A stretch of DNA of 64,000 nt. It comes from Marinospirillum alkaliphilum DSM 21637 (GTDB lineage Bacteria; Pseudomonadota; Gammaproteobacteria; Pseudomonadales; Halomonadaceae). The stretch's first letter is position 1, and every line of letters starts with the position of its first letter. The translations under genes and the position numbers were made by a program. The DNA lies in NCBI RefSeq assembly GCF_900119735.1, contig NZ_FPJW01000007.1, positions 124,001-188,000 of the forward strand. Direction: 5' to 3'. The notes beneath the pieces are model-generated. The model worked only from the letters and a program-made list of their open reading frames with translations. It searched no databases and was not told the DNA's origin. Positions 59,246 to 64,000 of this stretch are shown one piece after another.

Positions 59246-59330
59246 CGACCGTCACAGCCCCTTGTTGACAGTTATAAAAAGCACCTGCAGTATAACCAAA
59301 ACAAAACCCTGCTATCGAAAAGGATACACC

Positions 59331-60602
59331 ATGAAGCGCGAAACCCTTGCCCTGCACCACGCTTACCAGCCTGATAACCAGCACGCCGTGGCAGTACCCA
59401 TTCACCAGACCACTTCATTCAGTTTTGACTCAGCCCAGCACGCTGCCGACCTGTTTGACCTGAAGGTACAGGGTAACATTTACTCGCGCATCATGAATCC
59501 AACCTGTGATGTGCTGGAACAACGCATTGCGGCACTGGAAGGCGGCATTGCGGCACTGGCAGTGGCTTCTGGTATGGCGGCCATCACTTACACCATCCAG
59601 ACCCTGGCCGAAGCCGGTGACAACATCGTTTCCATCAGCGAGCTTTATGGCGGCACCTACAACCTGTTTGCTCACACCCTGCCACGCCAAGGCATTGAAG
59701 TGCGTTTTGCTGACAAGGATGATTTTGCCGCCATTGAATCCCTGATTGATGCCAAAACCAAGGCCGTGTATTGCGAATCCATCGGCAATCCTTCCGGCGG
59801 TGTTGTTGATATTGCCAGACTGGCAGAAATTGCTCATCGCCATGGTGTACCGGTCGTGGTCGATAACACGGTTGCCACCCCCTTCCTGTGGCGTCCGATT
59901 GAACAGGGCGCTGACATAGTGGTGCACGCAGCCACCAAATACATCGGCGGCCATGGCACCACCATTGGTGGTGTGATTGTTGACTCAGGAAAATTCCCCT
60001 GGGCAGAACATGCCGAGCGCTTCCCGCTGCTGAATGAACCTGATGTGTCTTACCATGGCGTCAGTTATACCCGTGACGTAGGTGCGGCAGCTTTTATCGC
60101 TCGCGCCAGAGTGGTTCCATTACGCAATATGGGTGCCTGCCTGTCCGCCCAGTCCGCATGGAATCTGCTGCAGGGTCTGGAGACTCTGGCACTGCGCATT
60201 GAGCGCATCTGTGAAAACACCCAGTAGGTGGCTGAATACCTGAAAAACCACCCACAGGTAACCTGGGTGAACTATGCCGGCCTGCCGGGCCACAAGGATC
60301 ATGCACTGGCACAGCAGTACATGGAAGGCAAGGCCTCCGGCATCCTCAGCTTTGGCATCAAGGGCGGCAAAGAGGCCGGGGTTCGTTTTTATGATGCCCT
60401 CAAGCTGTTCATTCGCTTAGTGAACATCGGTGACGCCAAAAGCTGTGCCTCCATTCCTGCATCCACCACTCATCGCCAGTTAAACGCCGAAGAGCTGAAA
60501 AGGGCTGGTGTGTCTGAAGACATGGTGCGCCTGTCAGTGGGCATTGAACACATTGATGACATTCTGGCGGATCTGGAACAGGCACTGAAAGCGGCCAACT
60601 GA
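59331..60602 (+). pseudogene. metY: O-acetylhomoserine aminocarboxypropyltransferase, interrupted by an in-frame amber codon
   Basis: The frame encodes 423 codons of a Cys/Met-metabolism PLP enzyme that makes homocysteine from O-acetylhomoserine and sulfide, with the PLP Lys region in [13 protein letters not shown]. Codon 299 (60225-60227) is TAG. Relatives have Lys or Ala at that point (CENxxKVAEYL), and AAG to TAG is a single base change. The 124 codons after the stop read on in the same frame and are intact to the normal C terminus. A restart at the GTG after the stop has no ribosome site. It may be a true inactivating mutation, a sequencing error or read-through. Confidence 0.85.
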
Positions 60603-60621
60603 TCCCTCAGTGCAACAAACC

Positions 60622-60660
60622 TGCCCTGCCGGTTTTGTGGTGACCGGCAGGGCATTTTTT
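60622..60660 (+). terminator. Intrinsic terminator after metY
   Basis: TGCCCTGCCGGT (60622-60633) pairs with ACCGGCAGGGCA (60643-60654), a perfect 12-bp stem with a 9-base loop, and TTTTTT follows. The terminator lies 20 bases beyond the metY stop. Confidence 0.92.
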
Positions 60661-60695
60661 ATGCTTGCCATGCAGGCTGCCGCACATCAGTCTGC

Positions 60696-60712
60696 AAGTG
60701 TTTAAAACACTT
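60696..60712. promoter_or_regulatory. Perfect 17-bp palindrome upstream of the peroxidase-related gene
   Basis: AAGTGTTT (60696-60703) and AAACACTT (60705-60712) are perfect inverted repeats around one base. This is the size and symmetry of a site for a TetR- or MarR-type dimer. A TATAAA element lies at 60742-60747, so the site would be near the -35 to -50 region. The candidate regulator is not in the window. Confidence 0.45.
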
Positions 60713-60781
60713 TACTGCCATCAAAGATCTGACAAAAAACCTATAAAAACAAAAAACCCGACAAGAACAAAAGGAACCCCC

Positions 60782-61375
60782 ATGACCAACCGTCTCAGCC
60801 CTTATTTTGATCTGCCCACTGAAATCAATGGTCTGCCCCAGGATATTCAGGATGCCATTCTGGCCGTACAGGAAAAAGCAGGCTTTGTGCCCAATGTGTT
60901 TTTGATGCTGGCCCACCGCCCGGCTGAGTTTCGCGCTTTTTTTGCCTACCACGATGCACTGATGGAACGTGAATCAGACACCCTGACACCGGTGGAAAAG
61001 GAAATGATTGTGGTGGCTACCAGTGCCCAGAATCGTTGCCTGTATTGTGTGGTGGCACATGGTGCGATTCTGCGCATTTACAGCAAGGATCCACTGCTGG
61101 CCGATCAGGTTGCCATCAATCACCGCACCGCGCCTGTCAGTGAACGCCACCGGGTGATGCTGGATTTTGCCCTCTACATCGGGCTTGAAGTCGGCGAACT
61201 GAATGAAAGCTGGATCGAGGAGTTGATGGCTGTTGGCTTCACCCGCGAAGACATCTGGGATATCGGGGCTATCAGTGCCTTTTTTGGACTGTCCAATCGC
61301 ATGGTGTCACTGACCGGCACACCGCCCAATCCGGAGTTTTACCTGATCGGGCGAGTGCCGAGAGAAAAGCCGTAA
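60782..61375 (+). CDS. Peroxidase-related (AhpD/CMD-like) enzyme
   Basis: The 197-residue protein belongs to the alkylhydroperoxidase D / carboxymuconolactone decarboxylase superfamily of the 'uncharacterised peroxidase-related enzyme' type. It has the redox motif CLYC followed by VVAHGA (CxxC-x3-H) in the first half. The ATG at 60782 has AAAGGAAC upstream; the longer frame from 60665 runs through the palindrome. Function is unproven, but a thiol-peroxide reductase is likely. A palindromic operator candidate lies 70 bases upstream. Confidence 0.82.
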   Translation: MTNRLSPYFDLPTEINGLPQDIQDAILAVQEKAGFVPNVFLMLAHRPAEFRAFFAYHDALMERESDTLTPVEKEMIVVATSAQNRCLYCVVAHGAILRIYSKDPLLADQVAINHRTAPVSERHRVMLDFALYIGLEVGELNESWIEELMAVGFTREDIWDIGAISAFFGLSNRMVSLTGTPPNPEFYLIGRVPREKP

Positions 61376-61387
61376 AAACACCAGGCC

Positions 61388-63418
61388 TCAGGCATCACCC
61401 TGAGGCTTTTTAACGGCTGCTTTGGGAGCTGCGGGTTTGCGTGGAGCTGGTTTTTTAGCTGCAGCAGTCGTGTTTGCTTTAGCACCACGGTTTGTTGTTG
61501 CTGGCTTTGCAGCCGCTGCTACCCGCTGTTTGAGTGGTACATGAGGTGGTGGTTCATCCTTCAGGAAGTCACCGACCGACTGCAGGAAGTCACCCAGCAG
61601 CATCTTGCTGACCACAAAAATGTGACCCACATTCTTTTCAATGGTACGGTTCAGTCCACCACGGGTCATCTGCAGGTTCTCTTCATGCCGCCCCCAGCGC
61701 TCACTGGTTTTGCAAGAGCCTACCGGTGCAATCGGATCACGCAGGCCACGGTAATCAAACAAGGCAATATCCGCCGTGTTGAGGATGTCCATGTTGACCG
61801 GCTTGCCATCCAGCTGTGGATATTTTGAAGGCAACACATAGCGCCCTTCCCAGATTTCATTATCCAGAAAAATTTTACTGATCCACTCCCTGTGAGCCTG
61901 CGCAGGGAAACGTGTGCCCGAGTTCAGCCAGTGCAGGAAAGGTGCCGCATCATCGATGGCGCCGGGGTAGTTGGCACGAGCATAAAAACCTTCTGCCACG
62001 GTATAAGCCACACCCGGCTGAATCGCATGCATACCCACCTCAATGGTCTGAGGTGGCACATTGCAACTGCCATAAAAAGTCTGCATCACTTCCGGGGTGT
62101 AATGTTCACGGATCACATCCCGCATGGGTTTGTGACCACTGTCAGCATCATCAAACAGGATCGGGGTGGTCATCAGCACCACCTGACGGATTTTCAGAAC
62201 CTGCTCTTCCAGTTCTGCCTCTTCAATCCGTCGAGCCAGATAAGGCATGAACAGTGTGCCACCCATGCAATAGGCCATCACTTCAATGGACTGCTCCGGA
62301 TGACGTTCGAGAATCATGTCCAGATATTTGTCATGCACGGTTTTGCCAAAAAAGCTCAGCCCAAGATGGCTTTGATCCGGCCCGGGATTGCCATAGTCCA
62401 CCATGTAGAGGTCGTAACCCATGGCCAACATGCCTTCCACCACCGACTTACCGGGAGCCAGATCAAAGATCTCGCAACGGTTGATCATCGGGCTGGCCAT
62501 GTAAAGGGTTTTGCCATTGGGCTCTACGCCTTCAGGGCGAGGGTAGTGACGCAGGCGAACAGAGTAGAGCTCCGAGCCGGGAACCGTTTCCCAGGAGCAG
62601 GCACCCAGACGGGCATTAGGTGATTCCAGAGCAAAACGGCGCAAATCAAAGGCATCGTGCGCCAGCAGTGCCAGCAGGCGGGACTCACACTCCTGCAGGT
62701 ACTGCTCATCCGATTCACGCTGTGTCCCTGCCGGACTGGGCTTGCGGTAAGGCTGGCGGGTTTCATCACTGAACACCTCACCAGCAATCACCTGCAGCAG
62801 TGAGCGCAACAGGTTTTTCATCGCACGCAGGCGGGTCTGACCAAAACTGTGGTACTGCCATTCCAGCTGTACCAATGCTGCCAGCTGCCCCAGCAACCAG
62901 GTCTGCCCAGCAGGTGTACGGCAGGCTTTTTCACACTGCTGACGATCAAAAGTCAGCTTGTACCCCTTGCGGGAAATATTATCGCCGCCCTGATCCAGCT
63001 CTTCGCGACTGGCTTTGACCTCACGGGTCAGACTGATCACCAGGCGCTTGATGCGAGCAGCATAAGCAGACTCAATTCGCAGATTATCAATGGCTACAGC
63101 ATCAGGATCACGCCCTGCAGCCACCGCTTCCTGCGTCGCCTTGACCAGGGGCTTGAGCCAGCCGGTGAACAACTCCTGCGGCACACCAAAAGGTGACATC
63201 CAGTCAGCCTGCTGGCGGGATATTGCCATCATGTTTTTCAGCAGTTGGCCATTCAGCCCGCTTAACCAGTTGTGGGTATCCCGAAACCCCGAAACATTAT
63301 CTGCTGGTGACAGCATGACCGCAGCATCCAGCAAATCAGCGGTCAGACGCGGTGTTGCTGGCATATTATGAATAAAACCTGACATCAGCCCGGAAAAATC
63401 ATCATTCGTGGACAACAT
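61388..63418 (-). CDS. Polyhydroxyalkanoate synthase-like protein with basic histone-H1-like tail
   Basis: The 676-residue protein has an alpha/beta-hydrolase domain with the lipase-like box AYCMGG (catalytic Cys near 384), a candidate catalytic Asp in RGLRDPIAP and the His in NVGHIFVVSK near 599, which is the PHA synthase triad. The N-terminal 280 residues do not look like class I PhaC and resemble no domain I know. The last 45 residues are Ala/Lys/Pro-rich, with PAPRKPAAPKAA repeats as in histone H1-like and PhaF proteins. The ATG at 63418 has GGAGG upstream. Substrate is unknown. Confidence 0.72.
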   Translation of the reverse strand: MLSTNDDFSGLMSGFIHNMPATPRLTADLLDAAVMLSPADNVSGFRDTHNWLSGLNGQLLKNMMAISRQQADWMSPFGVPQELFTGWLKPLVKATQEAVAAGRDPDAVAIDNLRIESAYAARIKRLVISLTREVKASREELDQGGDNISRKGYKLTFDRQQCEKACRTPAGQTWLLGQLAALVQLEWQYHSFGQTRLRAMKNLLRSLLQVIAGEVFSDETRQPYRKPSPAGTQRESDEQYLQECESRLLALLAHDAFDLRRFALESPNARLGACSWETVPGSELYSVRLRHYPRPEGVEPNGKTLYMASPMINRCEIFDLAPGKSVVEGMLAMGYDLYMVDYGNPGPDQSHLGLSFFGKTVHDKYLDMILERHPEQSIEVMAYCMGGTLFMPYLARRIEEAELEEQVLKIRQVVLMTTPILFDDADSGHKPMRDVIREHYTPEVMQTFYGSCNVPPQTIEVGMHAIQPGVAYTVAEGFYARANYPGAIDDAAPFLHWLNSGTRFPAQAHREWISKIFLDNEIWEGRYVLPSKYPQLDGKPVNMDILNTADIALFDYRGLRDPIAPVGSCKTSERWGRHEENLQMTRGGLNRTIEKNVGHIFVVSKMLLGDFLQSVGDFLKDEPPPHVPLKQRVAAAAKPATTNRGAKANTTAAAKKPAPRKPAAPKAAVKKPQGDA

Positions 63419-63493
63419 CAACGCACCTCCGGTTGTCGTTTTCTGTTACCAAACACTAGCAGACTGTTAAGCAAGGTTAAAGGGGCTCGGGGT

Positions 63494-64000
63494 TCAGCGA
63501 TGCAAACGAGCACTCAGCTCATGCACTGCATCAATCAAGGCACCGGCATGTTCCGGTGGTACGTGCTGGTTGATGCCATGACCCAGATTGAATACGTGGC
63601 CAGTACCCGGTCCATAACTGTCCAGAATACGGCCCACTTCTGCACGAATGGCTGCGGGCGGTGCAAACAGGGCGCTCGGATCAAAGTTACCCTGCAGGGC
63701 AACCCGATGCCCAACACGACGCCGCGCATCACCCAGTTCGGTGGTCCAATCCAGGCCCAGCGCATCCGTACCGGTGGCTGCAATATGTTCCAGCCACTGA
63801 CCACCACCCTTGGTGAACAGAATGACCGGCACTTTACGTCCTTCATGCTCACGAATCAGGCCATGAACAATCTGCTCCATGTAACGCAGGGAGAACTCCA
63901 GGTATGCAGGTGTTGATAGTGCGCCACCCCAGGAATCAAAAATCTGCACCGCCTGGGCTCCCGCCAGAATCTGGGCATTCAGATAAGCGGTCACCGTCTG
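63494..64000 (-). CDS. hemE: Uroporphyrinogen decarboxylase, C-terminal part (partial)
   Basis: The frame enters from the right edge and ends at 63494, giving the last 168 residues. They include FDSWGGALS, the [15 protein letters not shown] segment and [21 protein letters not shown], typical of HemE, which decarboxylates uroporphyrinogen III to coproporphyrinogen III in haem synthesis. The start codon lies beyond the window. Haem demand from the several c-type cytochromes here is a natural fit. Confidence 0.95.
   Translation of the reverse strand, partial: QTVTAYLNAQILAGAQAVQIFDSWGGALSTPAYLEFSLRYMEQIVHGLIREHEGRKVPVILFTKGGGQWLEHIAATGTDALGLDWTTELGDARRRVGHRVALQGNFDPSALFAPPAAIRAEVGRILDSYGPGTGHVFNLGHGINQHVPPEHAGALIDAVHELSARLHR

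Noticed and set aside
59265-59296. TTGACA and TATAAC as the metY promoter
   Set aside because: The spacer is 20 bases, outside the normal 16-18 range. One hexamer may be used, but the pair is not a convincing promoter.
60225-60227. Recoding of TAG as pyrrolysine in metY
   Set aside because: No pylT or pylS gene is visible, the position is not catalytic, and a one-base change from AAG explains the codon.
60228-60602. A separate gene starting at the GTG right after the metY amber codon
   Set aside because: It continues the same protein family in the same frame, begins in the middle of a domain and has no ribosome site.

Overview
The window looks like chromosomal DNA of a marine or halophilic gammaproteobacterium, probably of the Oceanospirillales type. 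Three things point there. The order dapB-carAB-greA / yhbY / rlmE-ftsH-folP-glmM-tpiA-secG-tRNA-Leu-tRNA-fMet-rimP-nusA-infB-rbfA-truB-rpsO-pnp is the classical gammaproteobacterial translation and RNA cluster. The run argH-lptM-lysA-dapF-DUF484 is another typical gammaproteobacterial block. A TeaABCD-type ectoine uptake operon, a tetrathionate/thiosulfate cytochrome locus and a polyhydroxyalkanoate (PHA) synthase-like gene suit a salt-stressed, facultatively respiring bacterium. I cannot name the genus. I see no insertion sequence, prophage, CRISPR array or rRNA operon.

Layout. 1-4216: the 3' end of a dsbB-like gene, a GT4 glycosyltransferase, a fused ornithine-lipid synthase (olsF type) and a VanB-like ferredoxin reductase. 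4373-11576 (minus strand): a signalling and respiration island in transcription order ttrS-ttrR-tsdB-tsdA, then a membrane diguanylate cyclase overlapping a peptide-type periplasmic binding protein. 11693-13679: a lipoprotein and a sodium:amino-acid symporter. 14036-18366: argH-lptM-lysA-dapF-DUF484. 18320-24512: engB, cytochrome c4, dsbA, yqaA, a coiled-coil membrane protein, a chalcone-isomerase-like protein and nhaP2. 24565-27996: teaABCD, divergent from dtd-SDR. 29420-32750: yheS, a TIGR02444 gene and an FKBP isomerase. 32817-55214 (almost all minus strand): the core translation, RNA and housekeeping cluster with two tRNAs. 55314-57855: a near-consensus CRP site and extended -10 promoter in front of an HD-GYP gene and a cyclic-nucleotide phosphodiesterase gene. 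57866-64000: radA, a metY broken by one amber codon, a peroxidase-related enzyme, a PHA synthase-like gene with a histone-H1-like tail, and the 3' part of hemE.

How the genes may work together. TtrSR probably senses an oxidised sulfur compound and controls the TsdBA dihaem cytochromes. The neighbouring diguanylate cyclase has a TorS-like periplasmic sensor and is translationally coupled to an orphan solute-binding protein, so the pair may be a ligand-responsive c-di-GMP switch. The 55.3-57.9 kb operon looks like a junction of the two second messengers: cAMP-CRP would activate a gene for a c-di-GMP phosphodiesterase and one for an enzyme that destroys cAMP. The most interesting items are that operon, the binding-protein/cyclase pair, the PHA synthase tail, the lipoprotein form of TeaA, a possible carAB leader and attenuator, and the nonsense codon in metY.
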